Assembly (NCBI RefSeq): GCF_005233875.1 | Contig: NZ_SZPZ01000005.1 | Coordinates: 372,001 to 436,000 of the forward strand | DNA: 64,000 nucleotides | Source: Kribbella jiaozuonensis | GTDB lineage: Bacteria; Actinomycetota; Actinomycetes; Propionibacteriales; Kribbellaceae | Reading direction: 5' to 3' | Part shown: piece after piece, positions 1 to 8,472 of the stretch | How positions within the stretch are numbered: the first letter of the stretch is position 1 | Layout: every line of letters starts with the position of its first letter | Notes under the pieces: generated by a model | Databases searched by the model: none | The model's input: only the letters and a program-made list of their open reading frames with translations | What the model was told of the DNA's origin: nothing | Made by a program: the position numbers and the translations under genes

Positions 1-158
1 ACGACGCGAAGGCGCCGCCGGCGATCGTCAACTGGGAGCAGATCGCGGCGCAGTTCGACACCGAGGTCGAGAAGATGGCCAAGGCCGGCCAGTCCCCCGC
101 CGACACCGCCAAAGCCATCCAAACCAAAGCCACCCAGATCGGCGCCGGCGGCAGCTGA
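1..158 (+). CDS. Sugar ABC transporter substrate-binding protein, C-terminal fragment
   Basis: Only the last ~51 codons are in the window, ending at TGA 156-158. The visible residues (ending TKATQIGAGGS) look like the C-terminal helix of a CUT1-type extracellular solute-binding protein. The reading is supported by position: two CUT1 permease genes follow directly, which is the usual binding protein-permease-permease order. The protein would capture a sugar or oligosaccharide outside the membrane and deliver it to the permeases at 164-1974. Lipobox and binding domain lie outside the window, so the substrate cannot be guessed from this piece. Confidence 0.7.
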   Translation, partial: DAKAPPAIVNWEQIAAQFDTEVEKMAKAGQSPADTAKAIQTKATQIGAGGS

Positions 159-163
159 TTCCT

Positions 164-1162
164 ATGAGCCAGAAAACGGCACCCGACGAGGCGCTGCGCG
201 TCTCGTCGGGTGGTAGGAGAGAAGGGGGCCGGCGAGCCGGCTCCACCAGCGATCCGGCGCGGATGCGCGGCGCCGGCGCGCCCCGGCGTCGCCTCACCCG
301 CGAGAGCGCAGCGGCGTGGATCCTCGTCCTGCCGTTCGTTCTGTTGTTCCTCGCGTTTACGGCCGGGCCGGTGCTCGGTTCGTTGGGGATGAGTTTTACC
401 GATATCAAGCAGCGGGATCTGCGGACGCCGTTCTCGGTGAACGGGGTCGGGTTCGGGAACTACGTCAAGGCGTTCCAGGACGAGACCTTCCGCAAGGCCG
501 CGTTCAACACGGCGTACTTCGTCGTGATCGGTGTGCCGCTGACGTTGGTGGTCGCGCTGGGGGCGGCCGTGCTGCTGGACCGCGGCGTCAAGCGGTTCCA
601 GGCGTTGTTCAAGGTCGGGTACTACCTGCCCGTCGTGACCTCGATCGTCGCGATCGCGGTGATCTGGCGGTTCGTGCTCGCGCCCGATTCCGGTCTGCTG
701 AACACCGTGCTCGGCTGGGTCGGGATCGACGGGCCCAACTGGCTGGGGTCGAAGACCTGGGCGATGCCGTCGCTGATCGCGATGGCGGTCTGGCGGAACT
801 TCGGCTCCGCGATGATCATCTTCCTGGCCGGCCTGCAAGGTATCCCGCAGTCGGTCGAGGAGGCCGGTCAGATCGACGGTGCGGGCTCCTGGCAACGATT
901 CAGGTACCTGATCCTGCCGTTGCTCAGGCCGACGATCCTGTTCACCAGCGTGACCACCGGTATCGGCTACCTGCAGTTCTTCGAGGAGCCGTTCGTGATG
1001 ACCCAGGGCGGTCCGCTGAACAGCACGATCTCGGTCTCGATGTACACCTACAACCAGTTCGGCTTCGGCAACTACGGACTGGCCACGGCGATGGCGTACA
1101 TCCTGTTCGTCGTCATCGCGGTGATCACGTTCATCCAGTTCCGGCTGCTGAGGGAGAAGTGA
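164..1162 (+). CDS. Carbohydrate ABC transporter permease, MalF/UgpA type
   Basis: Inner-membrane subunit of a CUT1 sugar importer, 332 residues from the ATG at 164. About six hydrophobic segments begin near residue 50 (AAAWILVLPFVLLFLAF), and the cytoplasmic EAA loop is visible (EEAGQIDGAGSWQRF, ~residues 230-244), the docking site for the ATPase. The start is uncertain: neither ATG 164 nor ATG 263 (residue 34) has a convincing Shine-Dalgarno, the first ~45 residues are low-complexity and basic, and a hairpin at 180-212 lies in this stretch. The ATG at 263 would give a 299-residue protein with a more usual N-terminus. Its stop overlaps the next start by 1 base (TGATG), so the two permeases are translationally coupled. 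No ATPase gene is nearby. Confidence 0.9.
   Translation: MSQKTAPDEALRVSSGGRREGGRRAGSTSDPARMRGAGAPRRRLTRESAAAWILVLPFVLLFLAFTAGPVLGSLGMSFTDIKQRDLRTPFSVNGVGFGNYVKAFQDETFRKAAFNTAYFVVIGVPLTLVVALGAAVLLDRGVKRFQALFKVGYYLPVVTSIVAIAVIWRFVLAPDSGLLNTVLGWVGIDGPNWLGSKTWAMPSLIAMAVWRNFGSAMIIFLAGLQGIPQSVEEAGQIDGAGSWQRFRYLILPLLRPTILFTSVTTGIGYLQFFEEPFVMTQGGPLNSTISVSMYTYNQFGFGNYGLATAMAYILFVVIAVITFIQFRLLREK
180..212 (+). other. Perfect 10-bp stem-loop after the binding-protein stop codon
   Basis: CACCCGACGA (180-189) and TCGTCGGGTG (203-212) are exact reverse complements separated by 13 bases. The hairpin starts 22 bases after the binding-protein stop. Intercistronic hairpins at this place are common in sugar ABC operons, where they stabilise the binding-protein message and reduce expression of the permeases. 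There is no T tract. It lies inside the permease reading frame if the upstream ATG at 164 is used, which is one reason to suspect a later permease start. Confidence 0.6.
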
Positions 1163-1974
1163 TGCGCCGCACCTGGTGGATCTACCTGATCGGAGTGCTC
1201 GGCCTGGTGGCCGTGGCCGCGCCGTTCCTCTGGATGGTGCTCGGCAGCTTCAAGACGCAGGGCGAACTGCTCCGCGTCCCGCCGACGTGGTGGCCGCAGG
1301 ACGCGACCACGCAGAACTACGACGACCTGTTCAACAAGGCGAACTTCCCGCGCTACTTCGTCAACTCGACCCTGGTCGCGCTGGTCGTGACGGCCGGGAA
1401 CCTGACCTTCTGCTCGATGATCGGGTACGCACTGGCCAAGCTCCGGTTCAAGGGCCGCAACGCCCTGTTCGTCGTGGTGATGGCCACGCTGATGATCCCG
1501 GGCATGGTCACGTTCGTCCCGCTGTTCGTGCTCGTCACCAACGCCGGGCTGGCGAACAGCTACCCCGGCCTGATCCTGCCGTTCCTGGTCTCGCCGTTCG
1601 GCGTGTTCCTGATGCGGCAGTTCTTCCTCGGGCTGCCCGACGACCTGATGGATGCCGGCCGCGTCGACGGCAGCGGCGAACTGGGCATCTTCGCCCGGAT
1701 CATGCTGCCGCTGACCAGGCCCGCGCTGGCCACGCTCGGCATCCTCACCTTCCTCGGCTCCTGGAACAACTTCCTCTGGCCGCTGGTGATCGCCCAGACC
1801 GAGGACAAGTACACCCTTCCCGTCGCCCTGGCGCTGTACTCGACCGGACAGAACGCGCAGAACTACGGCCTGCTGATGGCCGGCGCGGTCGTGGTCGTCC
1901 TTCCGGTGCTGGTGATGTTCCTGGCCTTCCAGCGCCACGTCACCAAGGGCATCGCAATTACCGGACTGAAATAG
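1162..1974 (+). CDS. Carbohydrate ABC transporter permease, MalG/UgpE type
   Basis: Second membrane subunit of the same importer, 270 residues. The first membrane segment begins at residue ~6 (WWIYLIGVLGLVAVAAPFLW), followed by the periplasmic loop and the typical MalG core. The EAA-type loop reads MDAGRVDGSGELGIF (~residues 163-177), and the family C-terminal pattern with FQRHVTKGIAITGLK is present. The ATG at 1162 overlaps the stop of the preceding permease. The next gene begins 10 bases after the stop, so transporter and secreted glycosidase share an operon. Imported sugar is probably a product of the hydrolases encoded at 1985-5421. Confidence 0.95.
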   Translation: MRRTWWIYLIGVLGLVAVAAPFLWMVLGSFKTQGELLRVPPTWWPQDATTQNYDDLFNKANFPRYFVNSTLVALVVTAGNLTFCSMIGYALAKLRFKGRNALFVVVMATLMIPGMVTFVPLFVLVTNAGLANSYPGLILPFLVSPFGVFLMRQFFLGLPDDLMDAGRVDGSGELGIFARIMLPLTRPALATLGILTFLGSWNNFLWPLVIAQTEDKYTLPVALALYSTGQNAQNYGLLMAGAVVVVLPVLVMFLAFQRHVTKGIAITGLK

Positions 1975-1984
1975 GAGACCTTTG

Positions 1985-3559
1985 ATGACCGCCTTCATCA
2001 GTCGCCGTACCTTACTTGCTTCCACCGGCGCCCTCGCGCTCGCCGGCGCCACCGCACCCGCCTATGGCGGATCACTCTCGCCCGCCCAGACATTGAAAGA
2101 GGGTTGGACTCCCAGCCGGTCCGACAAGGCGTTGGTGGGGAGGTGGGCTCGGGACACGTGGCGCAGCTTGGTCGCCATGACCGATGAGCACACCGGACTG
2201 CCCGCGGACAACATCGGGGAGTCGGTGACGAACCCGGTGCGGAGCAACTACACGTCCCCCACCAACATCGGCGGCTACCTGTGGAGCACGGTCGTCGCCA
2301 AGCACCTCGGGATCATCTCGCCGCAGGAGTCCTTGCGGCGGATCACGCAGACGCTGACGACGATGAAGAACGCCGTACATCACGAGCCCAGCGGGATGTA
2401 CTTCAACTGGTACGACGAAGCCACCGGCGCGGTCCGGACCGTCGACCCGGACGGCACCAAGCCGATCACGCCGTTCGTGTCGAGTGTCGACAACGCCTGG
2501 TTCGCCTGCGCGCTGATGGTCGTCCGGAACGCCGAGCCGCGCGCCCGCGCCCTGGCCGACTCCGTGCTCGGCCGGATGAACTTCAAGTTCTACTACAACC
2601 CCGACGCCCGCCCCGGCGGTCTGATGCGCGGCGGATTCTTCGAAACGCCGCCGCCGGACGAGGAGACCGACAAGGGCAACCACGCCGGCGTCGGCCCGGA
2701 CGTGTACTACCGCAAGTTCCACTACGACACCTGCAACACCGAGGCGCGGATCGCCGGCTACATGGGCTTCGCCCTCGGTCAGGTCCCGCACACGCAGTAC
2801 TTCGCGACGTACCGCACCTTCCCGGATACGTGTGACTGGTCGTGGGTGGAGCAGAAGCCGAAGGGCGTGCACCGGACGTACCTCGGACTGGACGTCTTCG
2901 AAGGCACCTACTCGTACCGCGGTATGCGGATCGTGCCGTCGTGGGGCGGCGACATGTTCGAGCCGCTGATGCCCGACCTGTTCATCCCGGAAGCGACCTG
3001 GGCGCCGCGGAGCTGGGGCATCAACCACCCGCTCACGGTCCGCGCGCATATCGAGCACGGTCTCGACGACGCGAAGTACGGCTATTGGGGCTTCTCCCCC
3101 GCGTCGAACCCGAAGGGCGGGTACTCCGTCTACGGCGTCGAGGCGCTCGGCATGGACCCGACCGGCTACCCGTCCGACCTCGAGGGCACCAACTTCGACG
3201 GCGGCTTCGAGGGCTGTCGCGAGGGCACCAACCCGAACCCGACGTACGGCGACGGCGTCGTCACCCCGCACGCTGCCTTCCTGGCGATGGCGTACGCACC
3301 GCGGCAGGCGATCGACAACCTGAGCAAGATCGAGAAGAACCTGCACGCGTACGGCGGTGGCGGGTTCTACGACTCGGTCGCGGTGAAGTCCGGGCTGATC
3401 GCGAAGCGGTACCTGTCCCTCGACCAGGCCATGGTGATGGGTGCCATCGGCAACGTGTTCGGCAACGACCTGATCCGGCGCAGCTTCGGCAGCCGGACGG
3501 TGGAGAGTCGGATCCGGCCGCTGATCGCGATGGAGAAGTTCGAATCCGGCCTCGAGTAG
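1985..3559 (+). CDS. Tat-exported glycoamylase-like (GH144/PF10091-type) protein
   Basis: A 524-residue secreted protein. The ATG at 1985 follows an AGGAG at 1974-1978; an in-frame TTG just before it is less likely. The N-terminus carries a twin-arginine signal (SRRTLL, residues 6-11, then a short Ala-rich hydrophobic stretch and an APAYG cleavage region). The mature part has marks I associate with the glycoamylase-like family that includes GH144 endo-beta-1,2-glucanases: YTSPTNIGGYLWS near residue 83, VDNAWFACAL, and Gly-rich loops such as FDGGFEGCREGTNP. The fold would be an (alpha/alpha)6 barrel. The substrate is not certain; beta-1,2-glucan is one option and the GH39 and GH29 neighbours suggest another plant glycan. 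It lies 10 bases after the permease and 11 before the GH39 gene. Confidence 0.75.
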   Translation: MTAFISRRTLLASTGALALAGATAPAYGGSLSPAQTLKEGWTPSRSDKALVGRWARDTWRSLVAMTDEHTGLPADNIGESVTNPVRSNYTSPTNIGGYLWSTVVAKHLGIISPQESLRRITQTLTTMKNAVHHEPSGMYFNWYDEATGAVRTVDPDGTKPITPFVSSVDNAWFACALMVVRNAEPRARALADSVLGRMNFKFYYNPDARPGGLMRGGFFETPPPDEETDKGNHAGVGPDVYYRKFHYDTCNTEARIAGYMGFALGQVPHTQYFATYRTFPDTCDWSWVEQKPKGVHRTYLGLDVFEGTYSYRGMRIVPSWGGDMFEPLMPDLFIPEATWAPRSWGINHPLTVRAHIEHGLDDAKYGYWGFSPASNPKGGYSVYGVEALGMDPTGYPSDLEGTNFDGGFEGCREGTNPNPTYGDGVVTPHAAFLAMAYAPRQAIDNLSKIEKNLHAYGGGGFYDSVAVKSGLIAKRYLSLDQAMVMGAIGNVFGNDLIRRSFGSRTVESRIRPLIAMEKFESGLE

Positions 3560-3570
3560 GAGACTCTTTC

Positions 3571-5421
3571 ATGCAGAACGACGCCCAGAGATCGGCCCAG
3601 ACCGACTGGGACGAGCGGATCGCGCTCCGCAGTGACGAGGAGCGCGAGTTCGCCTTCCCGGACCTCGATCCGCCCAAGGAGGTCAGCGCGGTCGGCGGTG
3701 TCGGTCAGGTGACGATCGACTGGTCGCCGGTCGACGGCGCCGCCGGGTACCTGATCCTGCGCGGCGCCGGCGAGCACGGCCCGCTGGAGCCGGTCGATCA
3801 TCACAGCCGGGACATCCTGTCGATCCCGGCACCTCCGTACGTCGACACGACCTGCACGCCCGGCACGCCGTACCGCTATGCGGTGGTGAGCGTGCCGGAG
3901 GTGACCGCGACGAACGGACGGGCGAGCGCGATGGCCGGCGCCGTACCGCTGGTTGCTGATGGCACCGTTCCGGCCGTCGAGGTGACGGTGGATGTGGTTG
4001 CTGAGGGCACCGAGTTGGCCAAGCCGTGGGTGCCGATGGTCGGCAGCGAACGACTCAGCCAGCTGCTCTGTACGGACCGCACCGGCGGGCACGAGATCGG
4101 CGTCGAGCTCGAGGACGCGCTGCGCCGGATGCACGACGAGATCGGCGTACGCACGGTTCGCGCGCACGCGATCTTCCACGACGACACGCACGTGGTCACC
4201 GAGTCCGGCTACGACTTCTCCGTCGTGGACACGATCTACGACAAGCTGCTCGCGATCGGGCTGCGGCCGGTCGTCGAGCTGGGCTTCATGCCGCGTGAGC
4301 TCGCCAGTGATCCGTCGAAGAAGGTCTTCGAGTACGGCGCGATCATCTCGCCGCCGGCGTCGTACCAGGCGTGGCACGACCTGGTGCGCGCACTGGTGCA
4401 GCACCTGGTCGACCGCTACGGCCTCGACGAGGTGCTGACCTGGGACTTCGAGGTGTGGAACGAAGCCAACCTCGAGGTCTTCTGGTCCGGCACCAAGGCC
4501 GAGTGGATGCAGCTGTACGACGTCTCCGCCGCGGCTGTGAAGTCCGTGGATCCACGCCTCGCGGTCGGCGGGCCGTCGTCCGCCGCGGCCGGTTGGGTCG
4601 ACGATCTGCTCGTACACGCAGCCGCGAACGGCTCGCCGGTGGACTTCGTGTCGACGCATACGTACGGTTCGCCGCCGCTCGACGTACGGGCGTCGCTGGA
4701 ACGGCACGGGTTCGGGGACGCGCGGGTGCTGTGGACCGAGTGGGGCGTGACGCCGACGCACTTCAACCCGATCAACGACTCGGTCTTCTCCGGGGTGTTC
4801 CTGCTCCGCGGCATGAAGTCGGCGGCCGGGCGGATCGACGCGCTGTCGTACTGGGTTGCCTCGGACCACTTCGAGGAGCTCGGTCGGCCGCCGCGTCTGC
4901 TGCACGGCGGGTTCGGCCTGCAAACCGTTGGTGGGTTGGCAAAACCGCGCTACCACGCGATGACGCTGCTGAGCCGGCTCGGCCCGGTCGAGCTCCCCGT
5001 CACCCTCGACGGCGACGGCGCCGACAGCCTGGTCGAGGCGTGGGCGTCACGGGATCGCGACCGGATCGCCGTACTGCTGTGGAATCTCACCCTCGATCAG
5101 ACGAAGGCGGACGGCGCATCTGAGCTGACCCGCAACATTCGTCTGCAGCTACCGGGCGTCGACCCGGCCTGGGAGGCGACCGCAACCACCCTGGCGATCG
5201 GCTCCGGTGACATCGCCGCGGCTGCCGAAGGTCTGCCCGACTGGCCGACGGACGAGGAGCTTGCCGACCTCGCCGAGCGGAGCAAGCTCGTCAGTACTCC
5301 ACTGGAGTTGCCCGACGGAGCGGTCGAACTGTCCCTCCCGATGCCGAGCGCAGTTCTCGTGGAGCTGCAGAACCCCTTGCTTGCCCCACCCCACCGCCCC
5401 GGTCAGGCTCGTCGAGATTGA
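3571..5421 (+). CDS. GH39-family glycoside hydrolase (beta-xylosidase-like) with N-terminal FnIII-like domain
   Basis: A 616-residue protein without a signal peptide, so probably cytoplasmic, acting on imported oligosaccharides. Residues ~33-125 look like a fibronectin-III-like beta sandwich (KEVSAVGGVGQVTIDW). The (beta/alpha)8 barrel follows. The acid/base is visible as Glu298 in FEVWNEANLEVFW and the nucleophile as Glu390 in VLWTEWGVTP, as expected for clan GH-A family 39. A C-terminal beta domain ends in LSLPMPSAVLVEL. GH39 members include beta-xylosidases and alpha-L-iduronidases; the exact linkage cannot be read from sequence. The gene ends inside the convergent GntR gene (131-bp overlap), with both frames intact. 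Confidence 0.85.
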   Translation: MQNDAQRSAQTDWDERIALRSDEEREFAFPDLDPPKEVSAVGGVGQVTIDWSPVDGAAGYLILRGAGEHGPLEPVDHHSRDILSIPAPPYVDTTCTPGTPYRYAVVSVPEVTATNGRASAMAGAVPLVADGTVPAVEVTVDVVAEGTELAKPWVPMVGSERLSQLLCTDRTGGHEIGVELEDALRRMHDEIGVRTVRAHAIFHDDTHVVTESGYDFSVVDTIYDKLLAIGLRPVVELGFMPRELASDPSKKVFEYGAIISPPASYQAWHDLVRALVQHLVDRYGLDEVLTWDFEVWNEANLEVFWSGTKAEWMQLYDVSAAAVKSVDPRLAVGGPSSAAAGWVDDLLVHAAANGSPVDFVSTHTYGSPPLDVRASLERHGFGDARVLWTEWGVTPTHFNPINDSVFSGVFLLRGMKSAAGRIDALSYWVASDHFEELGRPPRLLHGGFGLQTVGGLAKPRYHAMTLLSRLGPVELPVTLDGDGADSLVEAWASRDRDRIAVLLWNLTLDQTKADGASELTRNIRLQLPGVDPAWEATATTLAIGSGDIAAAAEGLPDWPTDEELADLAERSKLVSTPLELPDGAVELSLPMPSAVLVELQNPLLAPPHRPGQARRD

Positions 5422-6088
5422 CGGCCTCCTGGATCCACCGCTCCACCCCTGCGATGTGAACCGTCGCCCAGGACCTGGCCACCTCCGGCTCGCGCCCCTC
5501 GATCGCATCGAGGATGGCGCGATGCTCGGCCAGCGTCCGGGCGACGGCGTCGTTCTGCGTCAGCCCCCGCCAGATCCGCGCCCGGTACGTCGGTTGCCGC
5601 AGACTGTCGATGATCGAGGCCAGGGCCCGATTGCCACTCCCCAGCGCCACCACCTTGTGGAACTCCACGTCGCTGGTCAGCAGATCCTCGACCGACGGCT
5701 CCGGCCCCAGCTCGTCGAGCATCTTGCGCAGCGCGGCAATGTCGTCGTCCGCCATCCGCAGCGCCGCCCGGGCGGCCGCGGCCGGCTCGAGAATCCGCCG
5801 TACCTCGAAGAACTCCAGGACCGACGCGTCCTGATGCAGGTCGAGGACGAAACCCATCGTCTCCATCAGCAGGGACGGATCGAGACTGGTCACGAACGTG
5901 CCGTCGCCCTGCCGGACCTCGAGCACCCGGATCAGCGCGAGCGCCTTCACCGCTTCGCGTAACGAGTTCCGCGACAGGCCGAGGCGGGCGGCCAGGTCGG
6001 CCTCCCGCGGCAGGCGATCGCCGGGCCGCAGTTCCCCGGCCACGATCATCTGCTTGATCCGATCGATGGCTTCGTCGGTGACGCGCAT
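5291..6088 (-). CDS. GntR/FadR-family transcriptional repressor (FCD domain)
   Basis: A 265-residue regulator. ATG 6088 is preceded by GGAGG and starts a canonical GntR winged helix: DRIKQMIVAGELRPGDRLP, then GLSRNSLREAVKAL (residues ~36-49) and a wing with RQGDGTFVTS. Residues ~90-220 are the FCD helical bundle that binds a small acid or sugar acid and often a metal through Asp/His residues (DVEFHKVVALGSGN, AEHRAIL). The last ~40 residues after EAVNL look non-homologous and overlap the GH39 gene. It diverges from the transporter at 6257, and paired ACATCnGATGT boxes lie in between. It therefore probably represses that operon and itself, and may affect the glycosidase genes; the inducer is likely a breakdown product of the imported sugar. 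Confidence 0.92.
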   Translation of the reverse strand: MRVTDEAIDRIKQMIVAGELRPGDRLPREADLAARLGLSRNSLREAVKALALIRVLEVRQGDGTFVTSLDPSLLMETMGFVLDLHQDASVLEFFEVRRILEPAAAARAALRMADDDIAALRKMLDELGPEPSVEDLLTSDVEFHKVVALGSGNRALASIIDSLRQPTYRARIWRGLTQNDAVARTLAEHRAILDAIEGREPEVARSWATVHIAGVERWIQEAVNLDEPDRGGGVGQARGSAAPRELRSASGGTVRPLRRATPVEY

Positions 6089-6111
6089 CGCCTCACCTCC
6101 TGAATCTGCTG

Positions 6112-6148
6112 AGACATCCGATGTTCCTGCACGATACATCGGATGTCT
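6112..6148. promoter_or_regulatory. Twin GntR operator: two ACATCnGATGT palindromes
   Basis: Two 11-bp palindromes, ACATCcGATGT (6114-6124) and ACATCgGATGT (6136-6146), sit 22 bp centre to centre, two helical turns apart. With one flanking bp on each outer side they also form a perfect 13-bp inverted repeat (6112-6124 / 6136-6148). The symmetry and length match FadR-type GntR operators. They lie 24-60 bp upstream of the gntR start, so autoregulation is likely. Confidence 0.75.
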
Positions 6149-6193
6149 AGGGCCGAATGGCCGGTTCAGGTCGTGAATTATGGCGCTGAGGTG

Positions 6194-6231
6194 TTGACTG
6201 CGCCGAATGCTTCCGACTATAGATCGGATGA
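6194..6231 (+). promoter_or_regulatory. Sigma70-type promoter for the transporter operon with a third operator box
   Basis: TTGACT (6194-6199) and TATAGAT (6218-6224) are spaced by 18 bases, a strong housekeeping promoter for this GC content. A degenerate operator, AGATCGGATGA (6221-6231, 9 of 11 matches to the upstream boxes), begins inside the -10 element and covers the expected start site. A repressor bound here would block RNA polymerase directly. The start codon at 6257 follows TGGAGG at 6245-6250. Confidence 0.7.
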
Positions 6232-6256
6232 CTAGCACATCCCCTGGAGGTCAGCG

Positions 6257-7528
6257 ATGAAAGCATCACCGGCGCGGACACGCCGCTGGGTCACCGCCGC
6301 TCTGTCGGTTCTGGCCCTGACCGCCGTGGCCGCCTGCGGGGGCAACAACGGCAGTAGCGGTAGTAGTTCGGGATCGGCCGACAAGGCAGACCTGACCTGG
6401 TCGTTCTGGATTGCCGGCAGCGAGGACCAGGCCGCCTGGCAGAAGGTCGCCGACCAGGCCCACACCGATCACGCCGGGATCACCGTCAAGCTCCAAGGGG
6501 CTCCCTGGGACAGCTACTGGTCGAAGATCGGGACCACGCTGGCCGGCGGCAAGGCACCGTGCATCATCGGCATGCAGAGCCTGCGGATGGCGTCGTACGC
6601 CAGCGCGATGCTGCCGCTGGACGACCTGATGAAGAAATACGGCCTGAAGACCGAGGACTTCGACAAGCCGATCATGGACGGCCTGAAGGCGGACGGGAAG
6701 CAGATCGCGATCCCGTACGACTCCGGCCCGATGGTGATCTTCTACAACAAGGACATGTTCAAGGCAGCCGGCGTACCGGACCCGAAGCCGGGCTGGACGA
6801 TGGACGAGTTCAAGGCTGCCGCGAAGAAGCTGACGGCCGCCGGCAAGACCGGCCTGGTGACGACCCCCGGCGACCTCGGCACGATGTCCTGGGTACGGAC
6901 GATGACCGGCGCGGAGCCGCTGTCCGACGGCAAGCTCAACCTGACCGACTCGAAGTTCGAGCAGGGCTTCTCGCAGTACGCCGACTTCGTCAAGACCGAC
7001 AAGATCGCCCCGCAGGTGCCGGGCGGTAACCCGGACTTCGAGACCCAGCAGTTCACCGGCGGCAAGGCGGCGATGCAGCTGAACGGTCCGTGGTCGCTGA
7101 TCGACACCAAGGGCAAGGTCAAGTTCGACCTCGGTATCGCGCCGATCCCGGCCGGTGCGGACGGATCGAAGACCTACACCGCCGGTTCAGGCTTCGGTAT
7201 CTCCCGGTCCTGCAAGACGCCCGACGCGGCCTTCCAGGCGATCATGTCGATGACGAGTGAGAAGCCGCTGACCGTACTGGCGCAGGCCGGCCGCGCGTAC
7301 CCGGCCCGTACCGTGGCGCACCCGGCCTGGTTCACCGCCGCCGGTATCGACGGCGCGAAGGAGACCATCGACTACGCCTCCGAGAACTCGATCCCGCTGG
7401 TCACCTCGAAGAACTGGGTCCAGGTCGCCGACCTGCTCAACCGGTTCGGGACGCAGGCGCTGAACGGCGAGATCCCGCCCGACCAGGCGCTGAAGACCAT
7501 CCAGGACCAGGCAGGCGCTGGGTCGTAA
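6257..7528 (+). CDS. Sugar ABC transporter substrate-binding lipoprotein
   Basis: A 423-residue extracellular sugar-binding lipoprotein of CUT1 type. It has a basic N-terminus (KASPARTRRW), a hydrophobic segment, and a lipobox LTAVAACGG with the lipidated Cys near residue 27, followed by a Ser/Gly linker. The mature part starts with LTWSFWIAGSEDQ and contains the binding-protein signature IPYDSGPMVIFYNKDMF around residues 154-171. The protein would sit on the outer face of the membrane and pass ligand to the permeases. It is the first gene of the operon, has a good SD, and its TAA overlaps the next ATG by one base. Expression is probably controlled by the divergent GntR repressor. Confidence 0.93.
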   Translation: MKASPARTRRWVTAALSVLALTAVAACGGNNGSSGSSSGSADKADLTWSFWIAGSEDQAAWQKVADQAHTDHAGITVKLQGAPWDSYWSKIGTTLAGGKAPCIIGMQSLRMASYASAMLPLDDLMKKYGLKTEDFDKPIMDGLKADGKQIAIPYDSGPMVIFYNKDMFKAAGVPDPKPGWTMDEFKAAAKKLTAAGKTGLVTTPGDLGTMSWVRTMTGAEPLSDGKLNLTDSKFEQGFSQYADFVKTDKIAPQVPGGNPDFETQQFTGGKAAMQLNGPWSLIDTKGKVKFDLGIAPIPAGADGSKTYTAGSGFGISRSCKTPDAAFQAIMSMTSEKPLTVLAQAGRAYPARTVAHPAWFTAAGIDGAKETIDYASENSIPLVTSKNWVQVADLLNRFGTQALNGEIPPDQALKTIQDQAGAGS

Positions 7529-8472
7529 TGGCAACCGACACGACAACCGTCGCTCCCCCGGGCGCACCTTCGGGTGCCGTCCGGGCGGGGCGCCGGCCCG
7601 CGTTGCGCCGGGACGGTCGGTACGCGTCGGTCTTCCTGGCTCCGAGCCTGGTCGGGCTGGCCCTGTTCACGTTGTTCCCGACCGCGATGGCCCTGGGCAT
7701 CAGCCTGTTCGACTGGCCGGTGTTCGGCGATCGCTCGTTCCTCGGCTTCGACAACTACTCGCACCTGTTGCACGACCCGGTGTTCCGCCGGGTGGTGCTC
7801 AACACCGTGCTGTTCGTGGTGCTGTACGTCCCGCTGAACGTCGTCGTCTCGCTCGGGCTCGCGGTCTGGCTCGGCCCGCAGATCAGGGGCCGCCAGGTGT
7901 TCCGGGTGCTGTTCTTCATCCCGGTGATGACGCCGATGGTCGCCAACGTGATGGTCTGGCGGCTGTTGTTCCAGCCCGGTGGGCTGATCGACGGCGGCCT
8001 GCAGAGCTGGTTCGGCATCGACGCGCCGAACTTCCTCGGCTCGTCGAACTGGGCGATGCCGGCGATCGTGGCGATGTCGATCTGGCAGGGGTTCGGGTAC
8101 AACTTCCTGGTCTTCTCGGCCGCGATCGACCAGGTGCCGCAGTCGCAGCTGGAGTCCGCGCAGATCGACGGTGCCGGGCCGCTGCAGCGGTTCCGCTACA
8201 TCACCTGGCCGATGATCACCCCGTCGATGTTCTTCGCCACCACCCTGACGCTGATCACCTCGTTCCAGGTGTTCGCGCAACCGTTCATCCTGACCCAGGG
8301 CGGTCCGGGCGTGGCGACCCAGACCATCGTCATGTACGTCTACAACCAGGGCTGGCAGTTCCTCCAGATGGGACTGGCGTCCGCGGCCGGCTGGGTGCTG
8401 TTCGTGATCATCATGGGCATCACCGCGATCCAGTTCGTCGGGCAGAAGCGGTGGGTGAACTATGACGTCTGA
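7528..8472 (+). CDS. Carbohydrate ABC transporter permease, MalF type
   Basis: A 314-residue CUT1 membrane subunit. An unstructured N-terminus of ~32 residues (rich in Thr, Ala, Pro, Arg) precedes the first membrane helix (YASVFLAPSLVGLALFTLF). Five more helices follow, and the EAA loop reads LESAQIDGAGPLQRFRY near residues 209-225. The ATG at 7528 overlaps the stop of the binding protein (TAATG), and the 3' end overlaps the next permease by 11 bp, so the three genes are translated as a coupled set. It resembles the permease at 164-1162 in the core, consistent with two related importers within one locus. Confidence 0.94.
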   Translation: MATDTTTVAPPGAPSGAVRAGRRPALRRDGRYASVFLAPSLVGLALFTLFPTAMALGISLFDWPVFGDRSFLGFDNYSHLLHDPVFRRVVLNTVLFVVLYVPLNVVVSLGLAVWLGPQIRGRQVFRVLFFIPVMTPMVANVMVWRLLFQPGGLIDGGLQSWFGIDAPNFLGSSNWAMPAIVAMSIWQGFGYNFLVFSAAIDQVPQSQLESAQIDGAGPLQRFRYITWPMITPSMFFATTLTLITSFQVFAQPFILTQGGPGVATQTIVMYVYNQGWQFLQMGLASAAGWVLFVIIMGITAIQFVGQKRWVNYDV

